64,000 nucleotides of DNA from Pantoea sp050157905 (GTDB lineage Bacteria; Pseudomonadota; Gammaproteobacteria; Enterobacterales; Enterobacteriaceae), in NCBI RefSeq assembly GCF_050157905.1, contig NZ_JBKIWZ010000001.1, positions 3,658,001-3,722,000 on the forward strand, given 5' to 3'. Under the pieces are notes generated by a model. That model was given only the letters and a program-made list of their open reading frames with translations. It did not search any database and was not told where the DNA came from. How positions within the stretch are numbered: position 1 is the first letter of the stretch; the number at the start of each line of letters is the position of its first letter. Of the stretch, positions 35,407 to 44,535 are shown in pieces. A program made the position numbers and the translations under genes.

Positions 35407-37542
35407 TTGCTGAATCCGATCGTACGCAAATTCCAATATGGTCAACATACTGTCACGCTGGAAACCGGCATGATGGCTCGCCAGGCGACTGCCGCAGTCA
35501 TGGTGAGCATGGACGATACTGCTGTGTTCGTCACTGTAGTTGGCCAGAAAAAAACCAAACCAGGTCAGGATTTCTTCCCACTGACTGTCAACTATCAGGA
35601 GCGTACCTACGCGGCTGGTCGTATCCCGGGTAGCTTCTTCCGTCGCGAAGGCCGCCCAAGCGAAGGCGAAACGTTGATTGCGCGTCTGATTGACCGCCCG
35701 ATTCGCCCGCTGTTCCCGGAAGGTTTCATCAACGAAGTCCAGATCATTGCGACCGTTGTGTCTGTAAACCCACAGGTTCATCCGGACATCGTTGCCATGA
35801 TCGGTGCTTCCGCTGCGCTGTCTCTGTCGGGCCTGCCATTCAACGGCCCAATCGGTTCTGCACGCGTGGGTTACATCAACGACCAGTACGTTCTGAACCC
35901 GACGGCCGATGAGCTGAAACAGTCCCGTCTGGATCTGGTTGTTGCGGGTACGCAGAATGCCGTTCTGATGGTGGAATCTGAAGCAGAGATCCTGTCAGAA
36001 GAGCAGATGCTGGGCGCCGTGGTCTTTGGTCACGAGCAGCAGCAGATTGTTATTGAAAACATCAACGCGCTGGTCGCAGAAGCGGGCAAACCACGCTGGG
36101 ACTGGCAGCCGGAAGCTGCTAACACGCCACTGATCTCGCGTGTTGCCGCACTGGCTGAAGCGCGCATCAGCGATGCTTATCGCATCACGGATAAGCAGGA
36201 GCGTTACACCCAGGTTGGCGTCATTAAAGACGAAACCATTGCGGCGCTGCTGGCTGAAGACGAAACGCTGGATAGCGCTGAGATTGGCGATATCGTACAC
36301 AGCCTTGAGAAAAACGTCGTTCGTACCCGTATCCTGAATGGCGAGCCACGTATTGATGGCCGCGAAAAAGATATGATCCGCGGTCTGGACGTTCGCACTG
36401 GCGTGCTGCCACGTACTCATGGTTCATCACTGTTTACCCGTGGTGAAACGCAGGCACTGGTTACGGCAACGCTGGGTACAACCCGCGATGCACAGAACCT
36501 GGATGAGCTGATGGGCGAACGTACCGACAGCTTCCTGTTCCATTACAACTTCCCTCCTTACTCTGTCGGCGAAACCGGCATGGTAGGCTCGCCGAAGCGT
36601 CGTGAAATTGGTCACGGTCGTCTGGCGAAGCGCGGCGTGTTAGCCGTTATGCCTAAAGTGGAAGAGTTCCCTTACACCGTGCGTGTCGTATCTGAAATCA
36701 CCGAATCTAACGGCTCTTCTTCAATGGCCTCAGTCTGTGGTGCTTCTCTGGCACTGATGGATGCGGGTGTACCAATTAAAGCCGCCGTTGCAGGTATCGC
36801 AATGGGCCTGGTGAAAGAAGATGAGAAGTTTGTTGTTCTGTCTGACATTCTGGGCGACGAAGACCACCTGGGTGATATGGACTTCAAAGTAGCCGGTAGC
36901 CGTGAAGGTATCACCGCGCTGCAGATGGACATCAAAATCGAAGGCATTACGCGTGAGATCATGCAGGAAGCGCTGAACCAGGCCAAGGGTGCGCGTCTGC
37001 ACATTCTGGGTGTGATGGAGCAGGCTATCAGCACGCCACGTACTGAGATTTCTGAATTTGCGCCTCGCATCTATACCATTAAGATCAGCTCCGACAAGAT
37101 CAAAGATGTGATTGGTAAAGGCGGCTCAGTGATTCGTGCGCTGACCGAAGAAACCGGCACAACGATCGAAATCGAAGATGACGGTACCGTGAAGATCGCT
37201 GCGACCGACGGTCTGAAGGCGAAAGAAGCGATTCGTCGTATCGAAGAGATTACTGCTGAGATCGAAGTTGGCCGCATTTACAGTGGTAAAGTAACCCGTA
37301 TCGTTGACTTCGGCGCCTTCGTGGCTATCGGCGGCGGTAAAGAAGGTCTGGTTCATATCTCACAAATCGCAGATAAGCGCGTTGAGAAAGTGACTGACTA
37401 TCTGCAGATGGGTCAGGAAGTACCGGTTAAGGTGATGGAAGTTGACCGTCAGGGCCGCGTACGTCTGAGCATCAAAGAAGCGACAGAATCTAAGCCGCAG
37501 ACTGAAGAAGCTGCAGCGGTGACTACGCCTGACGCGGAATAA
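35407..37542 (+). CDS. pnp: Polyribonucleotide nucleotidyltransferase (PNPase)
   Basis: Phosphorolytic 3'-5' exoribonuclease, part of the degradosome. 711 residues, as in E. coli. Two RNase PH-like cores (FFPLTVNYQERTYAAGRIPG in the first; the catalytic second core with SVGETGMVGSPKRREIGHGR and LSDILGDEDHLGDMDFKVAG), then a KH domain (DVIGKGGSVIRAL) and an S1 domain (DFGAFVAIGGGKEGLVHIS). The start is the TTG at 35407 with AAGGA eight bases upstream, as in E. coli; the frame is open from 35251, but that part is the regulatory leader. Confidence 0.97.
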   Translation: MLNPIVRKFQYGQHTVTLETGMMARQATAAVMVSMDDTAVFVTVVGQKKTKPGQDFFPLTVNYQERTYAAGRIPGSFFRREGRPSEGETLIARLIDRPIRPLFPEGFINEVQIIATVVSVNPQVHPDIVAMIGASAALSLSGLPFNGPIGSARVGYINDQYVLNPTADELKQSRLDLVVAGTQNAVLMVESEAEILSEEQMLGAVVFGHEQQQIVIENINALVAEAGKPRWDWQPEAANTPLISRVAALAEARISDAYRITDKQERYTQVGVIKDETIAALLAEDETLDSAEIGDIVHSLEKNVVRTRILNGEPRIDGREKDMIRGLDVRTGVLPRTHGSSLFTRGETQALVTATLGTTRDAQNLDELMGERTDSFLFHYNFPPYSVGETGMVGSPKRREIGHGRLAKRGVLAVMPKVEEFPYTVRVVSEITESNGSSSMASVCGASLALMDAGVPIKAAVAGIAMGLVKEDEKFVVLSDILGDEDHLGDMDFKVAGSREGITALQMDIKIEGITREIMQEALNQAKGARLHILGVMEQAISTPRTEISEFAPRIYTIKISSDKIKDVIGKGGSVIRALTEETGTTIEIEDDGTVKIAATDGLKAKEAIRRIEEITAEIEVGRIYSGKVTRIVDFGAFVAIGGGKEGLVHISQIADKRVEKVTDYLQMGQEVPVKVMEVDRQGRVRLSIKEATESKPQTEEAAAVTTPDAE

Positions 37543-37671
37543 ATCGTTGCTGATTTGCCCTTCTTTGCCTGGCGGAGAAGGGCATTTGTATCATCGCGAG
37601 GGCGGGAATCCTTGTGCAGGGCATGCGGATGACAGGATGGTTGTCCCAATGTTTGTATTCGGGAGTGGGAA

Positions 37672-38556
37672 ATGAAGCCTTTTCTGCGCTGGTGTTTTGT
37701 TGCGACAGCTCTGACGCTGGCAGGATGCAGCAACTCCAATTGGCGTAAGAACGAAGTTCTTGCAGTGCCTTTACAGCCCACACTGCAACAGGAAGTGATA
37801 CTGGCGCGCATGGAACAAATACTTGCCAGTCGCGCCCTCACCGATGATGAACGCGCACAGCTGTTATATGAGCGCGGAGTGTTGTATGATAGTTTAGGTC
37901 TGCGGGCATTAGCGCGGAACGATTTTTCGCAAGCGCTGTCTATAAGACCAGATATGCCTGAAGTGTTTAACTACTTAGGCATATATTTAACGCAGGCGGG
38001 CAACTTTGATGCCGCCTATGAAGCGTTCGATTCTGTACTTGAGCTTGAACCAACTTACAACTATGCGCATTTAAATCGTGGTATCGCCCTCTATTACGGT
38101 GGTCGATACAAGTTAGCGCAAGATGATCTGCTGGCGTTTTATCAAGACGATCCTAACGATCCTTTCCGCAGTCTGTGGCTCTACCTCGTTGAACGAGAGA
38201 TGGATGCCGACAAGGCAAAAGTTGCGCTTCAACAGCGCCACGATAAAGCGGTCAGAGATCAATGGGGATGGAATATTGTCGGGTTCTACCTTGGAGATAT
38301 CAGCGAGAAAGCGCTGATGGAGAGTCTCAAGGCGGACGCAACGGATAACACCTCGCTCGCTGAACATCTCAGTGAAACCAACTTCTATTTAGGTAAGTAC
38401 TACCTAAGTCTGGGGGAGAAGGACGACGCGAAAGCGTTGTTCAAACTGGCGGTGTCTAACAATGTTAACAATTTTGTTGAACACCGATACGCATTGTTGG
38501 AACTGGCGCAACTCGGCCAGGCACAAGACGATTTATCAGAATCTGACCAGCAATAG
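37672..38556 (+). CDS. nlpI: Outer-membrane lipoprotein NlpI
   Basis: TPR lipoprotein that works as an adaptor for the protease Prc and for murein endopeptidases. 294 residues. Lipoprotein signal with lipobox LAGC and acylated Cys19; TPR repeats follow from about residue 62 (LLYERGVLYDSLGLRALARN, VFNYLGIYLTQAGNFDAAYE, YAHLNRGIALYYGGRYKLAQ). It is located between pnp and deaD as in E. coli, about 130 bases after pnp. Confidence 0.96.
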   Translation: MKPFLRWCFVATALTLAGCSNSNWRKNEVLAVPLQPTLQQEVILARMEQILASRALTDDERAQLLYERGVLYDSLGLRALARNDFSQALSIRPDMPEVFNYLGIYLTQAGNFDAAYEAFDSVLELEPTYNYAHLNRGIALYYGGRYKLAQDDLLAFYQDDPNDPFRSLWLYLVEREMDADKAKVALQQRHDKAVRDQWGWNIVGFYLGDISEKALMESLKADATDNTSLAEHLSETNFYLGKYYLSLGEKDDAKALFKLAVSNNVNNFVEHRYALLELAQLGQAQDDLSESDQQ

Positions 38557-38661
38557 CTGACGAACTTAATTTGCCTGTAACACCTGTAAAGTCATCATCT
38601 ACTAAGATGAGGGCTTTTCTGTTCGTCAAAACTTCTAATTTGAGCCGGTTCACACTTTTTG

Positions 38662-38718
38662 ATGAAAATGACTGAAAGTTTTCACGACGAGTTATGTAGA
38701 CTGGCCGCCGCAATCTAA
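38662..38718 (+). CDS. yrbN: Small protein YrbN-like leader peptide upstream of deaD
   Basis: An 18-codon frame, MKMTESFHDELCRLAAAI, ending 16 bases before the deaD start. E. coli has a small protein gene, yrbN, between nlpI and deaD; the position and the FHDELCRLAA core fit my recollection of it, but the length differs and I could not compare them. The stop is followed at once by GAGG, so the end of this frame overlaps the ribosome binding region of deaD, suggesting translational coupling. Expression is not proven. Confidence 0.55.
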   Translation: MKMTESFHDELCRLAAAI

Positions 38719-38734
38719 GAGGCACGTGTACTAC

Positions 38735-40624
38735 ATGACTGATATTCAAACCACTTTTGCTGACCTTGGCCTGAACGCCGACATCCTTGAATCACTGAAT
38801 GGCATGGGCTACGTAAAGCCTTCCCCGATCCAGGCTGAGTGTATTCCTCACCTGCTGGCGGGCCGTGACGTGTTGGGCATGGCGCAGACCGGGAGTGGTA
38901 AAACTGCGGCGTTCTCACTGCCGCTGTTAAACAACATTGACCCTGCTGTTAAAGCACCTCAGATTCTGGTGCTGGCACCGACCCGCGAACTGGCGGTACA
39001 GGTTGCTGAAGCAGTGACTGAATTCTCTAAACACATGCGCGGCCTGAACGTAGTTGCCCTGTATGGCGGCCAGCGTTATGACGTGCAGTTGCGCGCACTG
39101 CGTCAGGGACCACAGGTTGTTGTGGGTACCCCTGGCCGTCTGCTTGATCACCTGAAACGCGGCACGTTAGATCTCTCTAACCTGCGCGGCCTGGTGCTGG
39201 ATGAAGCAGATGAGATGCTGCGTATGGGCTTCATCGAAGACGTTGAAACCATCATGGCGCAGATTCCGGAAGGTCATCAGACTGCACTGTTCTCTGCAAC
39301 TATGCCGGAAGCGATTCGTCGCATCACCAAACGCTTCATGAAAGATCCACAGGAAGTGCGTATTCAGTCAAGCCTGACCACGCGTCCTGACATCAGCCAG
39401 AGCTACTGGACCGCTTACGGTCGTAAAACGGATGCACTGGTTCGCTTCCTGGAAGCGGAAGATTTCGATGCTGCCATCATCTTTGTGCGCACTAAAAACG
39501 CCACGCTGGAAGTGGCTGAAGCCCTGGAGCGTAGCGGTTACAACAGCGCGGCACTGAACGGTGACATGAACCAGGCACTGCGTGAGCAGACGCTGGAGCG
39601 CCTGAAAGATGGTCGTCTGGACATCCTGATTGCAACCGACGTTGCGGCCCGTGGCCTGGACGTTGAGCGCATCAGCCTGGTTGTGAACTACGACATCCCG
39701 ATGGATGCGGAGTCTTACGTTCACCGTATCGGCCGTACCGGCCGTGCCGGTCGTGCCGGTCGTGCGCTGCTGTTCGTTGAGAACCGCGAGCGTCGTCTGC
39801 TGCGCAACATCGAACGTACGATGAAGCTGACAATCCCTGAAGTAGAACTGCCTAACGCAGAACTGCTGGGTCAGCGTCGTCTGGCCAAGTTCGCCGCTAA
39901 AGTCCAGCAGCAGCTGGAGAGCAGCGATCTGGATCAGTACCGTGCTCTGCTGTCCAAGATGCAGCCAGAAGATGAGCTGGATCTGGAAACGCTGGCAGCC
40001 GCACTGCTGAAGATGGCACAAGGCGAACGTCCTCTGATTCTGCCACCAGAAGCACCACGTCCGCCACGTCGCGAATACCGCGATCGTGACGACCGTGATG
40101 GCCGTCGTGACAGCCGTGACGCGCGTGGCCCACGTGACAGCCGTGATGGCGACCGTCCACGTCGCGAACGTCGTGACGTTGGTGAAATGCAGCTCTACCG
40201 CATCGAAGTGGGTCGTGATGATGGTGTTGAAGTTCGTCATATCGTTGGCGCTATCGCTAACGAAGGCGACATCAGCAGCCGTTACATCGGTAACATCAAG
40301 CTGTTCGGCAACCACTCGACTATCGAGCTGCCAAAAGGCATGCCAGGCGATGTGCTGCAGCACTTCACCCGTACACGTATTCTGAACAAGCCGATGAATA
40401 TGCAGCTGCTGGGTGATGCACAGCCACACGAAGGTCGTGGTGATCGCCGTCCTGCGGGCGGTGATCGTCGCAACGGTCCTGGTGCGGGCAACCGTGAAGG
40501 TGGCCGTCGCTTCTCCGATCGCCGTGAAGGCGGTCGCGAAGGCGGACGCAGCTTCAACCGTGAAGGTGGTCGCGGTCCACGTCGTGAAGATGGCGCAGCC
40601 GCTCCACGTCGTCGTGATGCTTAA
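38735..40624 (+). CDS. deaD: Cold-shock DEAD-box RNA helicase DeaD (CsdA)
   Basis: Unwinds structured RNA in 50S assembly, cold adaptation and the cold degradosome. 629 residues. Q motif and motif I AQTGSGKT (50-57), motif Ia PTRELAVQ, motif II DEAD (156-159), motif III SAT, motif VI HRIGRTGRAGR, then a DbpA-like RNA-binding domain and an Arg/Gly/Asp-rich tail with DRDDRDGRR and GGRREGGR-type repeats. The ATG at 38735 (MTDIQTTFADLGL) was chosen over an in-frame GTG at 38726. Preceded by the YrbN-like frame. Confidence 0.97.
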   Translation: MTDIQTTFADLGLNADILESLNGMGYVKPSPIQAECIPHLLAGRDVLGMAQTGSGKTAAFSLPLLNNIDPAVKAPQILVLAPTRELAVQVAEAVTEFSKHMRGLNVVALYGGQRYDVQLRALRQGPQVVVGTPGRLLDHLKRGTLDLSNLRGLVLDEADEMLRMGFIEDVETIMAQIPEGHQTALFSATMPEAIRRITKRFMKDPQEVRIQSSLTTRPDISQSYWTAYGRKTDALVRFLEAEDFDAAIIFVRTKNATLEVAEALERSGYNSAALNGDMNQALREQTLERLKDGRLDILIATDVAARGLDVERISLVVNYDIPMDAESYVHRIGRTGRAGRAGRALLFVENRERRLLRNIERTMKLTIPEVELPNAELLGQRRLAKFAAKVQQQLESSDLDQYRALLSKMQPEDELDLETLAAALLKMAQGERPLILPPEAPRPPRREYRDRDDRDGRRDSRDARGPRDSRDGDRPRRERRDVGEMQLYRIEVGRDDGVEVRHIVGAIANEGDISSRYIGNIKLFGNHSTIELPKGMPGDVLQHFTRTRILNKPMNMQLLGDAQPHEGRGDRRPAGGDRRNGPGAGNREGGRRFSDRREGGREGGRSFNREGGRGPRREDGAAAPRRRDA

Positions 40625-40642
40625 CGACATCATGTCGTAATA

Positions 40643-40671
40643 AAAAGGGAAGCCATGGCTTCCCTTTTTTT
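40643..40671. terminator. Bidirectional terminator after deaD
   Basis: AAAAGGGAAGCC (40643-40654) pairs with GGCTTCCCTTTT (40657-40668) with a 2-base centre. T-runs on both strands, serving the convergent deaD and SDR genes. Confidence 0.92.
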
Positions 40672-40678
40672 ATGTCTT

Positions 40679-41425
40679 TCAGGCGCCGCCGCTGATGATT
40701 ACGCGCTCGCCGCTGACCCAGGCGGACTCTTCTGACGCCAGAAATAGCGCAACCTGCGCCACATCCTCCGGCAGACCAAATCGCCCCAGCGGCGTTGCCG
40801 CCAGCAGCTGTGCCCTGAGCTGCGGACTCATTCTCTTCGCAGCCAGTAGCCCCTCTGTCAGAATCATGCCCGGTGCCAGCGCGTTAACCCGGATATGCTT
40901 TGGGCCCAGTTCGCGCGCCAGCCCCTGGGTCAGGCTGTCTATCGCACCTTTTGTCGCGGCCCAGAGGACGGATCCGGGCGTGCTGTTCTGGCTGTTCAGG
41001 GCACTGAGGTTAATAATGCTGCCGCCATGGGCAGGAAAATGACGGATCGCCTGCTGGCAGACCAGCAGCGTGCCTGACAGGTTAACGTTAATCTGCTGCT
41101 GCATCTCCTCCGGCGTCAGCGTCTCAAACTCGCCATGGTGAAAGCTACCCGCATTATTCACCACAATATCAGGTGCACCAAAACAGGAGAGTGTCCTGGC
41201 GAAGAGCCGTTCAACCTCCTGATGCGACGCGACATCCGCCTGAACTGCCACTGCGTCACTACCCAGTTCAATGATATCGCTGACCACATCGGCGGCACCC
41301 ACCTCATCCTGACGAAAGTTCACCACGACCCGGGCCCCCGCTGTGGCAAAGGCGATAGCAATTGCGGCACCAATGCCTTTCGATGCACCGGTCACCAGTG
41401 CCACTTTATTCTGCAGTGCCTTCAT
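40679..41425 (-). CDS. SDR-family oxidoreductase with Trp at the catalytic Tyr position
   Basis: Short-chain dehydrogenase/reductase fold, 248 residues, cytoplasmic; the substrate is unknown. Cofactor motif TGASKGIG (12-19), NNAG (90-93) and the active-site Ser141 (NLSALNS) are present. The YxxxK motif reads W-A-A-T-K: Trp155 stands for Tyr and Lys159 is kept (codon TGG clear in the sequence). The C-terminal RVNALAPGMILTEG and WVSGERVIISGGA are normal. The ATG at 41425 has GGAG nine bases upstream. Divergent from an AraC-type regulator that probably controls it. It takes the place of mtr in the E. coli order. Confidence 0.88.
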   Translation of the reverse strand: MKALQNKVALVTGASKGIGAAIAIAFATAGARVVVNFRQDEVGAADVVSDIIELGSDAVAVQADVASHQEVERLFARTLSCFGAPDIVVNNAGSFHHGEFETLTPEEMQQQINVNLSGTLLVCQQAIRHFPAHGGSIINLSALNSQNSTPGSVLWAATKGAIDSLTQGLARELGPKHIRVNALAPGMILTEGLLAAKRMSPQLRAQLLAATPLGRFGLPEDVAQVALFLASEESAWVSGERVIISGGA

Positions 41426-41490
41426 TATGTTGTTCTCCACCGTAATGATTGCGTCGACAGACTATGCGTGCTGGCGCAGAAAAGCGGGTA

Positions 41491-41525
41491 GTGCAATCCT
41501 GCAAGCTTTTTGCACGATCCTGCAA
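41491..41525. promoter_or_regulatory. Repeated half-sites between the SDR and AraC genes
   Basis: ATCCTGCAA occurs twice as a direct repeat (41496-41504 and 41517-41525), 21 bases apart, i.e. two helical turns. An inverted pair GTGCAA (41491-41496)/TTGCAC (41510-41515) overlaps it. Such direct repeats in a divergent promoter region are typical AraC-family binding sites. Confidence 0.55.
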
Positions 41526-41599
41526 ATCTGAGGCAACAGAACAGGCATTGCGCTTTACGTCAGGTACTATCAGCGGAGGACACAGCAGGAGAGAGCAGA

Positions 41600-42520
41600 A
41601 TGAGCGAGAGTGACAAATGGCAGGTGCTGGCAGAGCTAATCGCCCGTCATGCACCGGAAGATGGGCGGCACGGCAGTGCGATAGACTGCCTGTTTTTTGG
41701 CCGGGTTTCCGCACCGACGCAACCGATGCACTTTGCCCAATGGGCCAGTTTTGCACTGGTGGCACAGGGCCGCAAGGCACTGCATATCGGGGACGAGGTG
41801 CTGCACTATGGTCCGGGGGATCTGCTGCTGGTGACGCTGGATATGCCGGTGCGCGCCTGCGTCACTCAGGCCACGCCGGAAAAGCCGAATCTGGGGATTG
41901 GCATCGCGATTAATGAGTCGCGGCTGATGCGCTACCTCGAACAGTTTCCGCCGACGCTGCCGCTGGCGACCACAGACAACGAGCGAGGTATCACCGTGCA
42001 TAAAGTGTCATCTTTACTGGTTGATGCGGTTATCAGGCTGGTCCGCCTGCTGGATCAGCCCGGTGATATCAGGGCGCTGGCCCCGCTTATCGAGCAGGAG
42101 ATCTTTTACCGGCTGCTGACCGGACCGGAAGGATCGCGGATACTGAACATGGCGCTGGCCGAAAGGCCCGGCAACCGGGTGGCGCAGGCGGCGCGCTGGC
42201 TGCGGGAAAATTTTCATCAGCCGCTGAAAATCGACCGGCTCGCCAGCAGCGTCGGCATGAGTATCTCTTCGCTGCATCATCACTTCAAAGCGGTCACGGC
42301 GATGACGCCCATGCAATATCAGAAACAGCTGCGGCTGAATGAGGCGCGGCGTCTGATGCTGGTGGAAAAGCTGGATGCGGGTACGGCAGGGTATCGGGTG
42401 GGGTATCAGAGCGCGTCACAGTTCAGCCGGGAGTATCGCCGCCTGTATGGGCAATCCCCGGCCAGAGACAGCCGTCAGCGGGTGATGAGTCAGGATAACC
42501 TGCACTCACCACAAAACTAG
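41600..42520 (+). CDS. AraC-family transcriptional regulator
   Basis: 306 residues from the ATG at 41600. The N-terminal cupin-like ligand domain (AraC_N type, about 10-185) includes FALVAQGRKALHIGDEVLHY and GPGDLLLVTLDMPV. The C-terminal double helix-turn-helix (about 203-290) includes IDRLASSVGMSISSLHHHFK and the second HTH AGYRVGYQSASQFSREYRRL. Proteins of this subgroup usually control a divergent oxidoreductase gene, here the SDR. The stop codon is directly followed by the stop of the convergent yhbW, with no spacer. Confidence 0.9.
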   Translation: MSESDKWQVLAELIARHAPEDGRHGSAIDCLFFGRVSAPTQPMHFAQWASFALVAQGRKALHIGDEVLHYGPGDLLLVTLDMPVRACVTQATPEKPNLGIGIAINESRLMRYLEQFPPTLPLATTDNERGITVHKVSSLLVDAVIRLVRLLDQPGDIRALAPLIEQEIFYRLLTGPEGSRILNMALAERPGNRVAQAARWLRENFHQPLKIDRLASSVGMSISSLHHHFKAVTAMTPMQYQKQLRLNEARRLMLVEKLDAGTAGYRVGYQSASQFSREYRRLYGQSPARDSRQRVMSQDNLHSPQN

Positions 42521-43531
42521 TTACAGGCTGTTCGCCGCTTCCATCGCAATCGCAAAGGAGCGCAGGCGGGCTTCAGAGTCAAAAATCTGGCCATTAATCA
42601 TAATTTCATCCGCCTGGGTTTCGCGCATCAGCGAAGCCAGACCGTGACGCACCTTGTCGATATCACCGACCAGCGACATGCTCAGCGCCTGCTGCACGCC
42701 ATACTGTTCTGACGGCGACCAGAGGTTATCCATATTTTCCACAGGAGCCGGTAGCGGACCCGGTTTGCCACGGCGCAGGTTAATAAATTGCTGCTGCTGC
42801 GAGGTAAACAGGAAGCGCGCATCATGCTCACTGTCAGCCGCGATCACGTTGATGCAGACGGTCGCATAAGGCTTGTCGAGGCGCGCCGAAGGCTGGAAAT
42901 TCTCGCGGTAGACGTGCAGAGCCTGGAACAGCTGGTCGGGCGCAAAGTGGGAGGCAAACGCAAACGGCAGGCCCATTTTTGCCGATAGCTGCGCGCTGTA
43001 GAGGCTGGAGCCGAGCAGCCAGACCGGGATCTTCAGACCCAGACCGGGCACCGGCTGAACGGGGAGCTGCGCATCCGTCCCGGCATCAAACCAGCTGATC
43101 AGTTCAGCGACATCGTCGGGAAAAGTGTCGGCGTGCAGATTAGCCTGATGACGACGCAGCGCCATCATCGTACGCTGGTCGGAGCCTGGCGCTCTGCCCA
43201 GACCGAGATCAATACGGCCAGGATAGAGCGAAGCCAGCGTGCCAAACTGTTCGGCGATCACCAGCGGTGCGTGGTTAGGCAGCATGATGCCGCCCGACCC
43301 GAGCTTCAGCGTCTTGGTGTTGGCCGCCAGATAGCCAATCAGCACCGCCGTTGCGGCGCTGGCAATCCCCGTCATGTTGTGATGTTCAGCCAGCCAGTAG
43401 CGTTGGTAGCCCAGTTTTTCGGCCTGACGCGCCAGCGCCAGCGAATTGTGGAACGCATCACGTGCGGTCGCGCCCTGAGGAATTGGCGCAAGGTCCAGCA
43501 CGGACAGGCGAAGAGGTTTTTTATCAGACAT
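42521..43531 (-). CDS. yhbW: Luciferase-like monooxygenase YhbW
   Basis: Bacterial-luciferase superfamily (LLM) flavin-dependent protein of unknown substrate. 336 residues in a TIM-barrel type frame: KLGYQRYWLAEHHNMTGIAS (the family signature), LGSGGIMLPNHAPLVIAEQF, LYPGRIDLGLGRAPGSDQRT and a C-terminal LVGDIDKVRHGLASLM. It lies next to ubiV-ubiU, as yhbW does in E. coli, and on the same strand, about 116 bases beyond the end of ubiV. Confidence 0.93.
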   Translation of the reverse strand: MSDKKPLRLSVLDLAPIPQGATARDAFHNSLALARQAEKLGYQRYWLAEHHNMTGIASAATAVLIGYLAANTKTLKLGSGGIMLPNHAPLVIAEQFGTLASLYPGRIDLGLGRAPGSDQRTMMALRRHQANLHADTFPDDVAELISWFDAGTDAQLPVQPVPGLGLKIPVWLLGSSLYSAQLSAKMGLPFAFASHFAPDQLFQALHVYRENFQPSARLDKPYATVCINVIAADSEHDARFLFTSQQQQFINLRRGKPGPLPAPVENMDNLWSPSEQYGVQQALSMSLVGDIDKVRHGLASLMRETQADEIMINGQIFDSEARLRSFAIAMEAANSL

Positions 43532-43647
43532 GACTACTCCCGTTGGATGGCACAGGCGTAAAAAACCTGCACCATTTAGTATTACGCATCATGTCTTATA
43601 TTAAAACTGCTAACCTCAGCAGGAATATAGCCGGTATGTGCTTTTAT

Positions 43648-44526
43648 TCAGGATACCAGCGTCATACCAGCCAGTTTACGCCAGTAACCGTTACAATCGC
43701 TGCCTTTCGCGACCATTAGCGGTGCCTCGCCGTTTTCGTTGGCGCGGAAACGATCGATTTCGGCCAGCGTCGACGCAGACTGCGGAGAGAGCCGCACGCA
43801 ATCGACATGGTTGCGCATACCGGTCAGGTCGTTGCCCAGGTTATAGCAGTAGCCACTCATGGTCTGGATACCGTTGAGGACAAACACCTGCTGTCCCTCC
43901 TGAGAGTTGACGCGACGACCCGTGGGATAGTGGATGCAGCAGGTTTCGCAATCATCTTTGGCGCGGTTTTCCGAGCGGGCGGTGAAGCAGCGCGCGGAAA
44001 GTGCCAGAGGCAGATGACCGTAGCCCAGCACCTCGACGTCAAACTGCTGGCGAATCCCCCGCGCCTCGCACTGCGACAGCAGTTGCAGCAGCCAGTCACG
44101 CGACATTTCAACCGGCATGCACCAGCGCGTCATTCCCTCTTTGAGCAGCAGTTGCAGCGTATCGGCGTTATAGACATTCAGCGTCGGCCCCGCGACAAAT
44201 GGCAGATGGCGTTCAGCGGCCATGTTGACCGTGCCGATATCATTGGCCTCGATCAGAAACTCACCGTTGTCGACGTAACGTTGCAGCTCTTTCAGTTCAG
44301 AAGGCGACTGCAGCAGCGCCAGCGTGCTCAGCACCACCTGTTTTCCGCTGGCCGCGACCGCGCGGGCCAGTTCCAGCCAGCGTGCATAAGGCGTGGCGCG
44401 GCGTTTACTGCACACCGCTTCGCCGAGATAGATAATATCCGCGCTGCTGCGGGCGGCCTGCTGGTAAAAATCGTCCAGCGTATCGGTTGGCCAGTACCAG
44501 AGCACCGGCCCAAGAGCATATTGCAT
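43648..44526 (-). CDS. ubiV: O2-independent ubiquinone biosynthesis protein UbiV
   Basis: U32-family 4Fe-4S protein that with UbiU hydroxylates the ubiquinone ring without oxygen. 292 residues from the third of three tandem ATG codons (44526), which has AAGGA six bases upstream and gives the E. coli length. Four iron-sulfur cysteines are visible: Cys39 (LGEAVCSKRRAT), the Cys of ARCFTARSE, and those of DDCETCC. The peptidase-U32 region is conserved. It follows ubiU by nine bases. Confidence 0.95.
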   Translation of the reverse strand: MQYALGPVLWYWPTDTLDDFYQQAARSSADIIYLGEAVCSKRRATPYARWLELARAVAASGKQVVLSTLALLQSPSELKELQRYVDNGEFLIEANDIGTVNMAAERHLPFVAGPTLNVYNADTLQLLLKEGMTRWCMPVEMSRDWLLQLLSQCEARGIRQQFDVEVLGYGHLPLALSARCFTARSENRAKDDCETCCIHYPTGRRVNSQEGQQVFVLNGIQTMSGYCYNLGNDLTGMRNHVDCVRLSPQSASTLAEIDRFRANENGEAPLMVAKGSDCNGYWRKLAGMTLVS

Positions 44527-44535
44527 CATCATTCC

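Noticed and set aside
39368..40633. 421-codon open frame antisense to deaD
   Set aside because: Thr/Ala/Ile-rich low-complexity translation that mirrors the codon bias of deaD; a typical shadow frame.
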